Numbered from the stretch's first letter, positions 35,340 to 47,603 are shown. The stretch is DNA of 64,000 nucleotides from Falciphora oryzae (GCA_000733355.1 JNVV01000002.1:419277-483276); one strand, 5' to 3'. Program-made: numbers and translations. The notes: generated by a model from the letters alone, not told the origin.

Positions 35340-36630
35340 TAACTTAGGAATTTACCCCTGCTATTTTTTTATATTTTTTTTATCGTCTTTTTTTCAATTT
35401 TTCTTTTTTTCGCAATTTTTTCTTTTTCTTCCCTCCCTCTTTCCCTTTTGAAGCAAATCCTTTTTGAAGGCTGCACGGTGCCCGTACCTGTCTCCCACCT
35501 TCCCCCGTTTGGAAAGCTGGACCCAACCTCTCCTCTCCTTTCCCACCCCCGCCCGTTCAGTTTTTTTTTTTTTTTTTTTTTTTAACCCTTCGGTGGTTTG
35601 TCCCGCAGAAGAAGCCCGTGCTACCACCTCACTATCCTCTTTTCATTCAGACTGCAGTCACCCAAACCTGCCCGAGGGTTCCCCTACCTGGACCTGCCTG
35701 ATTTTCCCGCCCAGAGGGCACACGCCGTGATCCCAAAACGTCAATTTCCTTCGTTTTACACGGCTTCCTGTCGCCTTTTCTCTTTTCGGCTCCTTGATTT
35801 TTTTTTCCTGACGCTGCCTTCCCGCTACTCTCACCCAGACCTGCACCTTTTGCTCACAAATCGACTGTCACGCTGCCTGGCCCACGACCCGCATTCCTCG
35901 ACCCGGCCCTACCGCCTGCCTAACCTGCCGCCTGCCTTTCCTAAAGCGGCCTGCCTTAGGCTTGTAAGCTTGCCAAAGGGTCCCGCGTCTCTAGTCTTCT
36001 CTGACACTTTTTGACGTGTGTCCCCCCTCTGAAGGCGTTTGTGGAGGCTACCTTACCTCACACAAGCAAGCCCCGAAGCCAGACAATTGAGTCTGGTGCA
36101 TTCGTCGGCAGCCTCGGTGTTTTTTTGTTTTTTTTTTTATTTGTTCTGTTTTTTTTTTCTGCCCTGCCTTTTTTTTTTATTTTTATTTTTTCGAACCCTG
36201 TCCTGCCTGTTTCGGAAGCGACTGCATTTTGGCACTCGTCTCCATCCATTGCTGCTGCAGCAAACGAACGCGCATCGCAGCAATCGCCAGGCACCCAAAA
36301 CAGTCTGGGGCAAATAAGGAGCCGCCCCCAGTTTTTTCTTTTTTTTTTTGTCGCGTTCCCGTCCCGGCGGGCACACACCAGACTCGATATAGCAAGCAGG
36401 CCAGCCCAGTCCCGTCACCAGCACCCAACCAGGTTTCTGCGCGACAATCAGGCAACTCCAACCCGAACCACCCTCTCCGCAAAAAGGCCAGATCCAGTAT
36501 AGGCCATCGGCCGAACAACCTCAAAACAGCATATTCGTCCACCCCTTCACCTTTATTTGCCCTTCTTTGTTTGGCAGCAGCTCCTGTCGTGCCCAACATC
36601 CCCATATTTTCGCCTCCCCAATCCGCAGAC
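35340..36630 (+). promoter_or_regulatory. Pyrimidine-rich upstream region and probable leader of mcm1
   Basis: Nearly 1.3 kb of T- and C-rich + strand sequence ends at the mcm1 ATG. It includes T23 at 35561-35583 and many T runs (35363-35470, 36120-36190, 36333-36350). Fungal core promoters and leaders are often pyrimidine-rich on the coding strand. GTAAGC near 35965 and an acceptor-like CCGCAG two bases before the ATG could mark a leader intron; that is inference. Confidence 0.45.
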
Positions 36631-37615
36631 ATGGCCGACATCACAGACCAGCACGAGCAGACCTCCCCCACGGAGCTCGGCGACGACGCGCATTCTGTCG
36701 GCAACGGCAACGCGCCTGCCGGAGAGAGCCGAGGCGTGAAGCGCCAACGCGCCAGCGCCGCCGACGACGATGATGATGACGATGACAAGGGCGGCCGCGA
36801 GAGGAGGAAGATCGAGATCAAGTTTATTAATGACAAGTCGCGTCGCCACATCACCTTCTCTAAGCGTAAGGCCGGTATCATGAAGAAGGTTCGTTCAGAC
36901 CAAAAGACGCTTCACACCTCGCCCGGCCGGGCTTTCCCCTCGAGCACATTGCCATTCCCGATCCACTTGACGCGACATCGCCCTCGCTGTCCTTTCCCTC
37001 GCCATTGTCACGATGCGTTGTGCTCTGCGCAGCCAGCAAGCCAGTTCCTCTTGCTAACATGTGTCGGCGTCGGCTTCTTTCATCCTAGGCCTATGAGCTG
37101 TCCGTCCTTACCGGAACCCAAGTTCTCCTTCTCGTCGTCTCCGAGACCGGTCTGGTCTACACGTTTACCACGCCGAAGCTGCAGCCATTGGTAACAAAAG
37201 CCGAGGGCAAGAATTTGATTCAGGTACGTGTTGCATACTGCGCGTGGTCGTTGTCGCGTTGTGGACGCGCGTGGCACGGCCCGTGTACGTTCCTCTGATT
37301 CCTTATGCTAGCCCCGGACCCTAACGTGGCTCTCCACCACAGGCATGCCTCAATGCGCCCGAGCCGGCCCCCGGAAACGAGAACGGTGTCGACGATGGCC
37401 AAATCGACTCGCCAGAGGAGGCTCCCAACACCATGCCGCAGCAAGCCCCAAGGCCACCGGGAATGTCGCAGCACCCGCATGGGATGCCTCAGTACAACAT
37501 GCCTGGCATGGACCCCAGCGCGATGGCGTATCAGAACTACGTCCAACAACAAGGCGCATCATACAGAATGCCGCCACAGTCGGGCATGCCGCAGCACACC
37601 TCGCACCAATCATAG
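36631..37615 (+). CDS. mcm1: MADS-box transcription factor Mcm1 (SRF-type)
   Basis: Three exons, 36631-36888, 37089-37223 and 37343-37615, encode 221 residues, all introns phase 0. An acidic N-terminus with eight Asp (about 45-52) directly precedes the MADS box (about 57-114): RRKIEIKFINDKSRRHITFS, KRKAGIMKKAYELSVLTGTQ, then VLLLVVSETGLVYTFTTPKL. The first intron splits the box after IMKK. This is the SRF/Mcm1 type, with the SAM-like extension following. The C-terminus is rich in Pro, Met and Gln, probably an activation or contact region. Role: homodimer binding CC(A/T)6GG-like sites and, with cofactors such as mating-type alpha-box proteins and Ste12, controlling mating, cell cycle and development. 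Length and exon layout match those expected of filamentous fungi. The very long pyrimidine-rich leader is unusual. Confidence 0.95.
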
Positions 37616-40600
37616 GGTCCGGGGTGCGCCGGCTGATCTGTCTGCTACCGGCTGCGGACGTCGTTTGCGTTCAGCATCGATTACTATACCGATACCCCTT
37701 GCATCTAATGCATCCTCAAAGGACCTGATGTAGCCCTTACTTGTTTCCGAGCCTTATGTCATCTATGCATTCAAGTCCCTCTCCCTTACACCCATAATCA
37801 TCATTATCAGTGCAATCTGGTCGACCATGTGTGGGAGAATCATCCGGCGGTTGAGTGGCCGCTTGCGCTCAGACTCTCCTTTCCTCTCTGGTACGCACAT
37901 ATGGTGGTTGCCGCTGGCCTTTCCCAACAACACGCTGCTATATACTGCAAGCCCTTTGGATGATGCAGATGCAGGATTCGCCTAGTCTTCGCCTTCACTG
38001 CAGCCTCGCAACGATGCGAGTTGGGCAGAGGCTCGGCCCTTGCTAGCTACCCGCGAGTTAGAGCCTCGACTTGACCGGCTCTTGGACAAACAACATTGTG
38101 CATCCCATCTACCAGAGAGGCAAGGACGCCATCGATTTTTCTTCTCTTGGTTGGCGCTCTCAGATTCCAACGGCCCGCTTCCCTTTTGCACGGTTTGTCA
38201 ACGCCGTTCGAGACGTCATCAACTCTGCCGTCTCTCGAGATGGACAAAGTGGCGACGCGTCACGGCCTACAAAAAAAGTTTGCTGCGCGTGAGCAGTTCG
38301 AGTGGGAGGTCGTGTTTGACGCTTGTTTTCTTTTACACCTTTTTTTTTCTACTTTTCCCTTGTTTCTCCACTATACTCTTGGGATGGGCGTCAGGCGGAA
38401 AGAGCTGGGGTTGATGATTTGGAGTGCCCTACAGCTTTTCCGTTGTTTCTTGCAGATTCACGGGGGTTATTTGACGCCGAGGCAGCAAAGCAACACACCG
38501 CTTGGAGTTGAGGGGGGCAATGGAGTCGCAGGCATCGCGGGTTCGTTTCTCATGGTTATCACGACGGGATGATGATGACCCCCTCGGGAGAGGCTTGGTC
38601 GGAGGGGCGTTTGGAGAAGGACGGACTATCGGCCACCATCGGAGAGATCCCACCTGCATCGTCCATCCCAGGCCCAGCAATGACGCATATCTCTTTCCTA
38701 CGGCTCGCGCATTCAATCTCGATACTTGCGGACCGAACGTCGGTCACGACATCGGCCTGGAATGCAGGAGAAGACTATACTATCATCTTGAGCCTGACCA
38801 CCGTCTAAGAGTTCATGAAGTCGGTCTGTCGAGGAGAGCACCATGCGTCGGGGATTGGGAAGGCAGGGGCCCAGGGAGACACGCATGATAATACATCGCT
38901 GCGTGTCATCCATTGGCAGTCTGGGTAAGAACGAAAGGAAAAAGGAAATACAACAAGAAAAAAAAAAAAAAAGACGCGAAGAGGCTGTGGACCGGGTATT
39001 GGAGGCAAACGAGTGGTGGGGGGAGAGAGCAGAGAGGTTTGAAATAATTCCCAATCCTCCACACTAACACCACCTAACCTGCCTGTGTATGATAGTTGCT
39101 CTCTTCTTTCCCCCTTATAGCTCATCATTTTTTCCGTCTCTTTTTTATAGAAACCTATTCGGATCGTCTCACTTTTGTTCTATCATATCCGTGTGGGTTC
39201 CGCCTGTGTGAAGATATAAGTGCACGAAACAGGCATCGTCGCACATGGAAATGCAGCTCCGTGTGTTTGTGCGGGCGGGAAAGGCCGTGGAAAGCCCCAT
39301 GCACGATGACATACGAGATCCAGGGACCAACGCCAGGGCGCGCGCACGGCGAAAGCGGGTTGAACGGGCTGGGCGGCTTCGCCCGCCGTTGCTTTGCCTT
39401 CTAACCACTCTTGGTTGAGGAACGTCGTCCGTTGGATTTCCTATTTGGACAAGAAAAAAAAAACGCTTGGTTTGACAGGCTAGCTTGTTTTCGAAACTGG
39501 CCCTAGGGTGGTGGGTAGCAGTAGCCTCTTAGACGTCGTCCGCCACGCACACAAAAACGCTCACGGGATTTCTTTTGTGTTTTGCCTATTTTCCATGTGT
39601 CTACCCGTCGGTGGCTTGGCATGGACCCGTTCCAGCCGGGTCTGATCACGAATATGACGACGAAGAATAACGACAAAGCGCATGTCAGCCAGCCACCCAC
39701 GGCCACTTTTGACCTGGGATTCGTCCTCAACGGTTCCCCTTCGCAATGTTTCCTGCGCCTTTGTTTCCGATGGGTTGGATTCTAGCTTGATCCCCGGAAA
39801 CGCCAGCCGCGCCACGAAATCACGTAGCACGGAGGTTACCAGGCACAAGCACCCCCTGGATCCTCGTGCTTTCTGCAAGCGGGCTCGCCGCGACGATACC
39901 CAACCCAAGATGTTGCAATCACCAACCTACTTGTGTATTCCCCGCCAAGATTTAAAAAATGCAAGGTCGATGGTGTCCAAACGGAGACGAGAAGGCGTCT
40001 AAATTTAGATGCCTCACATCATCTTGTAACAAATACGGGCTTGGCTGCCTGTTTGCCTCACATTGCGCCCCGATGCGTGCTCGGCCACCCCGAGGCCGTG
40101 GGTTAGATTTCGCCCGGCCCGGCGGTGGAACCTAGGTCAGACTCGCCTTGGATATCGACAAACATGGACCTCCGGATCCGTCGGCGCCTGCAGGGCTGGA
40201 CACTATGGGGATCCTAGAGCTGCCTCAAAGGCCGCCCAGCTCCTCGCTCACCGGCGGGCAGATCCGGAAATGCGGAACGTGTGGGTTGCACGCGCGAGTT
40301 ATCCGCAACTAACATGGAGAAGCGGGACAAAGGACTCGAGTTGGAGCAGCGCAAAAACATGGAAAAGCTTCCTGTGTGAGCTCGATGGCGCGCCCCCTTC
40401 GCCACACTCGCGTGTGCGCCGCCTTCGTCGCCTGGTTCGTTTCTCTCATAGAGACTGTATGACTGGGAGACCCCGAAAGCGATCATCTCAGGCCGCGAAT
40501 CCAAACGCACGTCAAGCTCTTATCGTCCGGTCTACTGACTTGAGATGATAGCTTTCGAGATCCCTCGAATGCCAAGAGATGATGCGAGGAACAAACGGAG

Positions 40601-42906
40601 TACTTTGTCCGCCACCGCGAGGATGTAGTCGTAAAACCAGGCCCCCCAGAGACTCAACCCGATCGTGTCTTTAACCTCACCTTAGGGTTACAGGGGCGAA
40701 AATCCATGGCGACGGTGGAGAAAAGGATGTGAGGCAACCTGCAAAAAGGCTGGCTTCATCCAGCCATTTATTAGCCCCGACATCCCTTTCCACTCCATCG
40801 GTCGGGTCTTTTTTTTTCTTTCTTTTTTTCTCCGGCATCCCCGGGGTCGGCTGAGGCTGGACTTGATGAGGCCTCTAGGGACCCAAACTTTACCACTACA
40901 TCCTCATGATCATGGGCAAACACTCCAGATGTCCTCTGATCATACTAGGCAACGGTTTCCAATCCAAGAAGGGATTCAAAAATTTAAAGTCTGCGTGCAC
41001 GGCCGCAACTGACTGTCAGCATAAACGAGTGTATAAGAGACGCTTTCTGTGCGCTGAAGGGAGGCTAGGGTTGTTCTGGGCGGAGTCAAACTTGTGTCCC
41101 CGCATCGTTCTCGGTGTGGCCATGGCGCCAGAAGTCATTCCTTCCTATACAACCATTTCAAAGGCTTTGGTAAGGTGATACAGCGACCGGAAGGGGTGAT
41201 GCGGAGACGAAAATAACGTCATGTCTCATCTTTACCCTGCTTATCCCTCTCCTGTTATCCTTGGCTGGTCTCGGTTTGTCGGGCCCGAGGGCCACGGCGA
41301 AGGTCGGCGTAATCGTGCAAATGGGCCGAGACATTGTGTGGCGGCGGCTGGGTAGGGTGGGTAGGGAAGATAGTATGGAGAAGAGATGTTGTTCGACGAG
41401 ACCCCGAGCATTGCACGCTTGCGTTCATGACGTAATCCACCGGCATCCTGTCGTGTTTCCGAGACATCTGCACGAGGGAGGACATATCGGGAGCTCGGTG
41501 TCGGTAGCGTCGTCGTGATATCTGCTCGGTAGGAGAGAGCAGCCGGAAGAAAATCAAGGGGAAAAAGGAGGAAACGAAGAGCAGAGACGAGTGTATTGGG
41601 GAAAGCGATCGAGGAAAGAAACTAGGCGGGACAGCCACGTATTATAACAGGAAGCCCAAAAGACTGCGCCAGTCCCCGGTAGGATAAGCTCCGCGAGGGA
41701 AAAGCATCCCCGTGGAACTATTGGCATGTGATGGACGGGGACCAATAAGGGCGGGACTCTTTTTAGTAGAAACGCCAAATGAGCCGGCGCGTTCGCGACA
41801 TTTAAGCGCAAGCACGCGACCAACCATCAGGCCGGACGCTTGTTTTGTCCAACCGTTTGCTAGCCTGTGCTTGGGGCGATCTGGCACCAAGTAAAGGTGA
41901 AGTCACACCCGACGGTGGCGAGGGATTCGGCTTCAAGCCCTGGGTGTTGCGGATGTGCGGAGGATCCGAGGCTTTTCGGGAATAGTGAATTTCGGCAGTG
42001 ATGGGGTCTTCAAGCGAACTAGCAAATTAGTTCACGTGTGCAAGTCGCGAGGGTGACTCGAGGCGTTGAAAAGTCAAGGGGTAGGAAGAGGAAAGAAAAT
42101 ACAGGGAGCGGGAGAAGGAAGGTGGGAAATATGCACGGTGGGCACGCCGAGTCTTGGCCCGGCCGAACCGATCGGCCGGCCGGCCGGCCCAATGTCAGTC
42201 ATGAGCGGCGCCGTGCTGCAGCCGACGGGCGGCAACCCGGCGATGTAGTCGAGGCCGGTCACCGCGGCGAGCGGGACAAGATTTGCGGGGAAACGGGGGG
42301 CAGGCAGGGCCAGATCCAAGCTAAACATGCGCGCGAGTCCAAGCATGCATGGTTTAGAGCTTTTCAAGGCTGAGCAAGTTTGAGAAGGTTTCTCCCAATC
42401 TTTTTAGCACCAGTGGGGAAGTACAGGTACCTCGGACAACCTAACCACTCTAGCAGCCCCCATCTGGCTGACTGACTGGCCACACGTGTCTTGATGCACA
42501 CTCGTCGTGACATCGGTCAACCATGGAAATGAATCAGAGTCTCCAGGGACATTGGAGAGAAAGAGAGGACGGGCTCAATTTGGCCCATGGTGTTAAATTG
42601 GCAGACGTGGCCGCTGCGAGTGTGGGGTATGCAACAGCTTCTCCCCTCAGAACTGCACAAATCGATGGCAGTGTTCGATCGCTCCAGAACACGGCAACTG
42701 CAAAAAGAAAGAAGAAAGCGAAGGACGCAGGACAACAAATAGTACAAGCACCAAACGGCGCAGTTTTTCCGTATTTTTTTTTCTTCGGTCGTTTATTCGA
42801 GCATATTGATGATTGGTCGTTATTCGTATAGAAAAGATACACAGACAGGAGTGGCCCTGAACCAGCATGGCAACTTGCAAAGTCCGCCGAACCTCTGGCA
42901 CCTTGT
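37616..42906. other. Long intergenic between convergent mcm1 and ctr genes; no gene supported
   Basis: About 5.3 kb of 3' flanks. Pyrimidine-rich promoter-like tracts occur on the + strand near 38325-38380 and 39100-39170, and A-rich ones near 38940-38975. The short frames after them (for example from ATG 38383) carry no recognisable feature. A CGGC run sits at 42173-42189. Confidence 0.55.
42173..42189. repeat. Self-complementary CGGC/GGCC repeat
   Basis: Four CGGC units plus C read the same on both strands apart from the ends, next to GATCGG. It could form a hairpin. Confidence 0.8.
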
Positions 42907-43639
42907 TCAGTGTTCTGAGCCGGCAGAGAAGCGGCCGACAGCAAGGGAGCCAAGGAAGGTTCCGCCGAGGACTGCCAGGAAGTAGCCGATGTTCATGGTC
43001 ATGACAGCAAGCATGCTGTTTGGGAGTTGTTAGCAAGGTTGTAATACACGAGAAAAAAAGGGTAGCTGAGCCGAGCAACACTCACAGGAGGTAGCCAGTC
43101 CCAGCAATGACGGTATCGATGACGGCGCGCAGCGGGTCGACCGAGAGCCTCCAGGGGCGGGCGCCGGTGGTGTGCTTCTTGACGACGACGACGTCCTCCT
43201 CGACGCCGTTGGACGACAGCACGGCGCGGGGCTGCTTGGCGAGCGAGTCGACCGAGGCGGCGCGCTCGGCCATGGGCAGGCGGCCGTTGACGACGACGTA
43301 GCGGCGGTTCAGCTCGGCGTCGAGCCAGCGCTGCTCCTGCCAGGCCTTGGCCGCGAGCAGGCAGCGGAAGACGACGGCGAGCAGGATCAGGAAGATGATG
43401 GTGGCCGCGTAACCCGCCGCGTTCTTGGGCGTCCAGCCCGTCGAGTAGAGGGCCGTCTTGGGGTCGTTCTGGAAGATGGACATCATCATCATCATGCCGC
43501 CCCCGGACCCGTGCCCGTCGCCGCCGTGCCCGCCGCCCGACATGTCCATGTCGGCCATGGAGCCGCCGGCGGTCACGGCTGCTGCTCCGCCCGTCGCGGG
43601 CGCGCCGTGGTTCTCGGCGCCGTGCCTCGGGAAGATCAT
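42907..43639 (-). CDS. Ctr-family copper transporter
   Basis: Two exons, 43639-43086 and 43015-42907, encode 220 residues; intron GTGAGT to AACAG with a TTGCTAAC branch point. The N-terminus is rich in Met, Gly and His (MADMDMS, HGGDGHGSGGG, then five Met), typical of extracellular Cu(I) capture. Three membrane segments follow: about 74-95; 170-192, ending in the Ctr signature MLAVM (Met186-x3-Met190); and 193-211 with the packing motif GGTFLG (GxxxG). A cytosolic loop of about 75 residues joins the first two. The C-terminus ends AGSEH and lacks the Cys/His-rich ending seen in several Ctr proteins. Role: trimeric channel importing reduced copper at the plasma membrane or releasing it from the vacuole; the sequence alone does not decide which. 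Upstream are two sites resembling copper-response elements. Confidence 0.93.
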
Positions 43640-43799
43640 GGTGGGCGTTTGGGGTGTGTGTACGTGTGTGTGGTTGTAGGATTAAGGAAAGAGACCGCCG
43701 GTCGAGGAGTGAGGTCGGCGCGGAAAGGGTATCGAGGATGTGTTGAATTACAAAAAGGAATATACAGGGTCGACCGCGACTAGCACGGGAAATGCAACT

Positions 43800-43816
43800 A
43801 AAAAAAAAAAAAAAAA
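43800..43816 (+). repeat. Poly(A) run, 17 nt
   Basis: A17 about 160 bp upstream of the ctr start; on the coding (minus) strand it is a T tract near the expected transcription start. Confidence 0.85.
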
Positions 43817-44010
43817 CGAGAGGAAAACTGCAAAATGGCGGATCGATGAGGGATGGGCGATGGGCGAGGGAGAACCCGACAGAAGGGAGAGGGCGGCGGG
43901 AAGGGTAATAAATGCGAGTGAATATCGTTCCCGCGATCGACGGGCGGAAGCTATCTTGGACCACGCCCCCTAGATCAAAAGTGTCGCAGGGTGGGCCGGG
44001 GTCGGGTCGC

Positions 44011-44025
44011 GAGCAAGTTTGCGCT
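44011..44025. promoter_or_regulatory. Copper-response-like sites upstream of ctr
   Basis: On the minus strand CTTGCTC and on the plus strand TTTGCGCT lie side by side, each one base from the Mac1-type element TTTGC(T/G)C(A/G). A second TTGCTCA is at 44234-44240. Distances to the ctr ATG are about 380 and 600 bp. Matching is by eye and short sites occur by chance. Confidence 0.3.
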
Positions 44026-46639
44026 GGTTGGGGGTGGTAAAACGAGAGCCGTCGCGATCGGTGGCAGGGGTCAATCCTGCCCGTTTTCTCGTGGTCTGCC
44101 CGGGGTTTGATGCCGAGTACGGTATCTTTTTTCTTGCCTGTTTGTTTCCAGTGTGGATGTGATTTGAAAACAAAAGTGATGGAGAATACTGAATGAGCCG
44201 AGCCTGCTGGAACGGGCGGGATTTTGAGAAAACTTGCTCACACCAGCTCCCGAGTTAGGTCACCAACATTCCACGCCTGCCTCTTTGTGACGGACAGCGC
44301 ACTGCAGCCAGCATGTAGGACATGCGTAACCGCCGACCTTCTTATTTGTTTATTTCAAAACAGCAGGAGCACAGAAAAAAGGATAGCTGCCATCAGCCAA
44401 ACGCCCGTTTTTGAGGTCCCCTCGACGCCTGCCTCAAACGGAAAGTGGGCTTGCTTGGTTGAGTGGTGCGGTTCTGTGGCGATCCCCTGCCAGGGTCTGT
44501 GCTGGGCCAACCGAGAGCCACTGCACGGCCAGGGCCTAGAACCAGCGCAGTCCGCCCCGCACAGCTGCAAAGTACCGGTACTTTGGCTGTCGTTACACGC
44601 AAACAGCAGCAGTCGCAGCGCTTGTTCGGTTTCATGAGGCACCAGCACTGGATTCCAACATCAATCGCCCCGACAAGATAAAAAAAGAAAAAACCTCGTC
44701 ATCTCAAAAGAACCTCTTGGTTTCTTTTTGTTCTTCTTTTTACCTCTCTCCCTTCTTCCGTTCTCTAAACGTGTCGCCCGTTATGCACCTCGCCAGAGCT
44801 TGGCCCCGTCATGCCAGTCTGAATCTCCTCTCGCCCCCTGGGTTCTTGGCATCGCCGCCCCGCGCAGATGATCAAACGACTTTCGAGGAACAAGCGTATT
44901 TTCTCCCGGGGCCGCCGCCTTGTGCTCTGGGCATGAAACATGTCCCTCTCGGATGATTGCTTGCTTTTTCTGATCCCTGGGGATGGAGAGAGGCATTCGT
45001 CCTGACCGCCACACAGCACACAAGGCATGGGCAACTGCAGTCGCCGTGCAACAGAATAGGCGCCCGCTCCAGTGGGACCTTCACGCACAGCCAGAATCAC
45101 CGGCCTCAGCCACCTGTCTGCCTGACACGAGCCCTCGTCCGGGGCCGAATGCTTGACCACCTGGCTACAGGGCCGGTCCTGCGACGTCCCAAAGGCATCG
45201 CCAAGCCCAGGCCATCGGTTTCCCATGTTCCTCCAAGTGCCGTTCGAGAAGCTCGCGCCCGCACCCTGAGTCGAGAATGCTGGGGCCATGCTCAATGCCA
45301 TCCCTGCTGGACATCAACCACACGCACGGACGAAGAAAATAAGCATGGCTCGCTGAAAGTGCCCTATTTGGTCAGTGTGCTGGCCTGACAGCGGTTGTCT
45401 GGAAGAATGATATCTGATGAGATAAGAAGGCCGACTTTGACCGTGTCCGTGCCTGGGCCTTCCTCCATTTTAAACGGGCTCTCCCGTCCGTCCGTCACTC
45501 CGGGGGTGCATTTCTCAACCCGACGGCGACACTTGCCACCCTCTCCTTCACCCCTTCTAATCACTGGTCGTTGGTGCGTTCGTTTTGTTCGTTTTGGCAT
45601 GCTGCCATGGGCAGTTCTGTAGCAGCAGCAGCAGCGAGCGCCTTGTGCCACGCACCCTAGCTGTTGCGTCGTCGCACAGAAAGGAGGAGCCCTCACTTGG
45701 ACTGCTCAACAAACTCAACCCGAGGCTGCATATACTTGGGCCGTGATTGGGGGTTGACGCTGCAGTCGGCGGGCGGCGGCAAAGTCGATCCTGTGCCGGG
45801 CCAGCTTTGTGTGTTGCAGCATGTCGAAATGGCTTCCAATGTGTCCGTGTTTTGCTTGCTTTTGTTCAGCTTCGCCCCATATTCCCTGCACACCTGCACA
45901 CCTACTGCCGTCGGGCCGAGTCCCTCAGCCGGGAAAGGTCCCCAACCAGGGCGTCCCGGAATGCCCCATCGGGTGCGGCTGGGTTCGACAATCAATGGTT
46001 CATGCATGCGGCAGAGGGATGGCAGCCAGCCGAGAAAGCCACCTGGGTGCAGAGCGGGAGCGAGCCTCACAAGCGCCACCGGGAGGGTTTGTAGAGGGAG
46101 CGGAACCAGACCGCTCCCTTTTTCTTTTTGCTTGAGGGCTCACGACAGATTCTGGGTAATCCGGATAGGATGAGAAATGGGGGAGGGCGAAAGGTGGCAC
46201 CACCGGCCATGCTCTCTCGTCTAGCAACTCTTGGCAACACGAAATAAAAAGCAAGTTCGACGTCAACATTGGGAATCTCCGGGTCCGTAGCCATGACCAG
46301 ACTGCCACCGCTTCAAGCTTGGCAGCAAGCAATAGATGTACCAAACATCATATTCTGTGCAATGTCAAAGACATGTCCACATATAGATACGAACTTGTGT
46401 GCAACGCCCAAGCCAATACATACATTACCCAAATCCAAGGCTCACAAACACCGATCGGCCGGGGATCCCTGGGAGGAAGCTGCTCCAAATAGGCCCAGCC
46501 CACGGATCAGGCCGGGTTCCGAGTTGTCTGGGGGAACACAAGCCCCTCGAACAAAGTCATTGTTTTCGGGGCTTTTACCACCGTATATAGCACATTGCAC
46601 GTTACCATCAGGAAGGCCTTTGCCGATATTGCAACCCAC

Positions 46640-46678
46640 TTGTTGTTGTTGTTGTTGTTGTTGTTGTTTTTTTTTTTT
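46640..46678 (+). repeat. (TTG)9 followed by T12
   Basis: Nine perfect TTG copies run directly into twelve T. The minus frame across it reads poly-Asn or poly-Gln and is not a gene. Confidence 0.9.
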
Positions 46679-47263
46679 CCCGACGGCATGTCTCAGGGGG
46701 TTGGTTGGGGCCACCGCCCGCTGGAGGCACAGCTGATACGAGCGAGCCCGGCTGTTTGTTTTCCCCGCTCCTTTGATCCTCATTCTCTCCGATCTGGGTT
46801 TGCTGGGGATATAGAATGTTCTCTTCGGGTCGTGTAGCCTTTGTTTTTAAGGTTATCTTGGAGTTCGTAGCATCCGCAAAGAGAAAGATGGGCGGAGAGA
46901 GAGAGAGGAGAGAGCGAGGTTAGGGAGTTGTGACCGTCCCGGCTCTGGCTGTCTTGCAAGGGTAAACACAAAATAAAGCAAGTTCTCGAGCGTTTCACCA
47001 AACAACAATCCCCGGCACAGGTTTTCCCCAACATCTCCCTCCGTCTTTCCATCCTCCTCTCCTCTCGTGTTCCTAAGAGAGGACGAAAGAAACACCGGCT
47101 GGAGAACACACTGATCACCCGCGGCGGCCGATCGTCTCCGCAGCCTAGACAGGCAGGCTGGCCCAGCCCCTCCCCCTGGGCGCCAGAACAAAGCCGCTTT
47201 GGCCCACTCACTCCTGCTCCTGCTCCCTCCCTCCCTCCCGCATCCAGCCCATCAGCGCGCGGC

Positions 47264-47283
47264 AAAAAAAAAAAAAAAAAAAA
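47264..47283 (+). repeat. Poly(A) run, 20 nt
   Basis: A20 in a GC-rich gene-free stretch. Confidence 0.9.
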
Positions 47284-47564
47284 GGGGTCCCCGCGCGCCC
47301 GCATCAAGCCCTAGGGCCCCGGGTCATTGGATCCTCTCGTCGGAGGAGGGAGGGGCGTGTGCTGGTGGCGGGCTGGGCTGGGATGGGGAGAGCAGGAGGG
47401 GAGGCAAGGGTGGGAATGCTGCTCTTGTGTCACCTATCAGAGTGGTTTCCTCGTTTACCGGCCATCTCTCTCTCTCTCCCATACTCCCCCGTGTAGCTGG
47501 GCAGGCGATAATGCAATGCGAACGGCTGACAAAGGGAGCCTAGAACCTGTTCCTTTTCTTGCAG

Positions 47565-47565
<1 letters not shown>

Positions 47566-47600
<35 letters not shown>
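47566..47600. repeat. (CA)17 dinucleotide microsatellite
   Basis: Perfect CA repeat, 35 nt. The open frames through it encode Thr-His or Val-Cys runs and are spurious. Confidence 0.95.

Positions 47601-47603
<3 letters not shown>

Larger units (their letters stand above)
27813..36630. other. Long divergent intergenic region between tetraspanin and mcm1; no gene confidently supported
   Basis: About 8.8 kb. Its left end is pyrimidine-rich on the minus strand (tetraspanin leader), and its right end, 35340-36630, is strongly pyrimidine-rich on the + strand (mcm1 leader). A 550-codon minus frame spans 27997-29649 (see findings). The middle holds GC-rich stretches with open frames in many phases, CCAAT boxes, a TGCAAC repeat and a CA-rich repeat. 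No conserved protein motif was found. Confidence 0.55.

Noticed and set aside
43640..43964. Long minus frame (42999-43964) overlapping the copper transporter
   Set aside because: Reads the Ctr exon in the wrong frame, giving Arg/His-rich sequence; the Ctr frame has all family features.
44440..44520. tRNA-like A-box (TGGTTGAGTGG)
   Set aside because: No B-box (GGTTCRANNCC) or acceptor stem pairing follows at the right distance.
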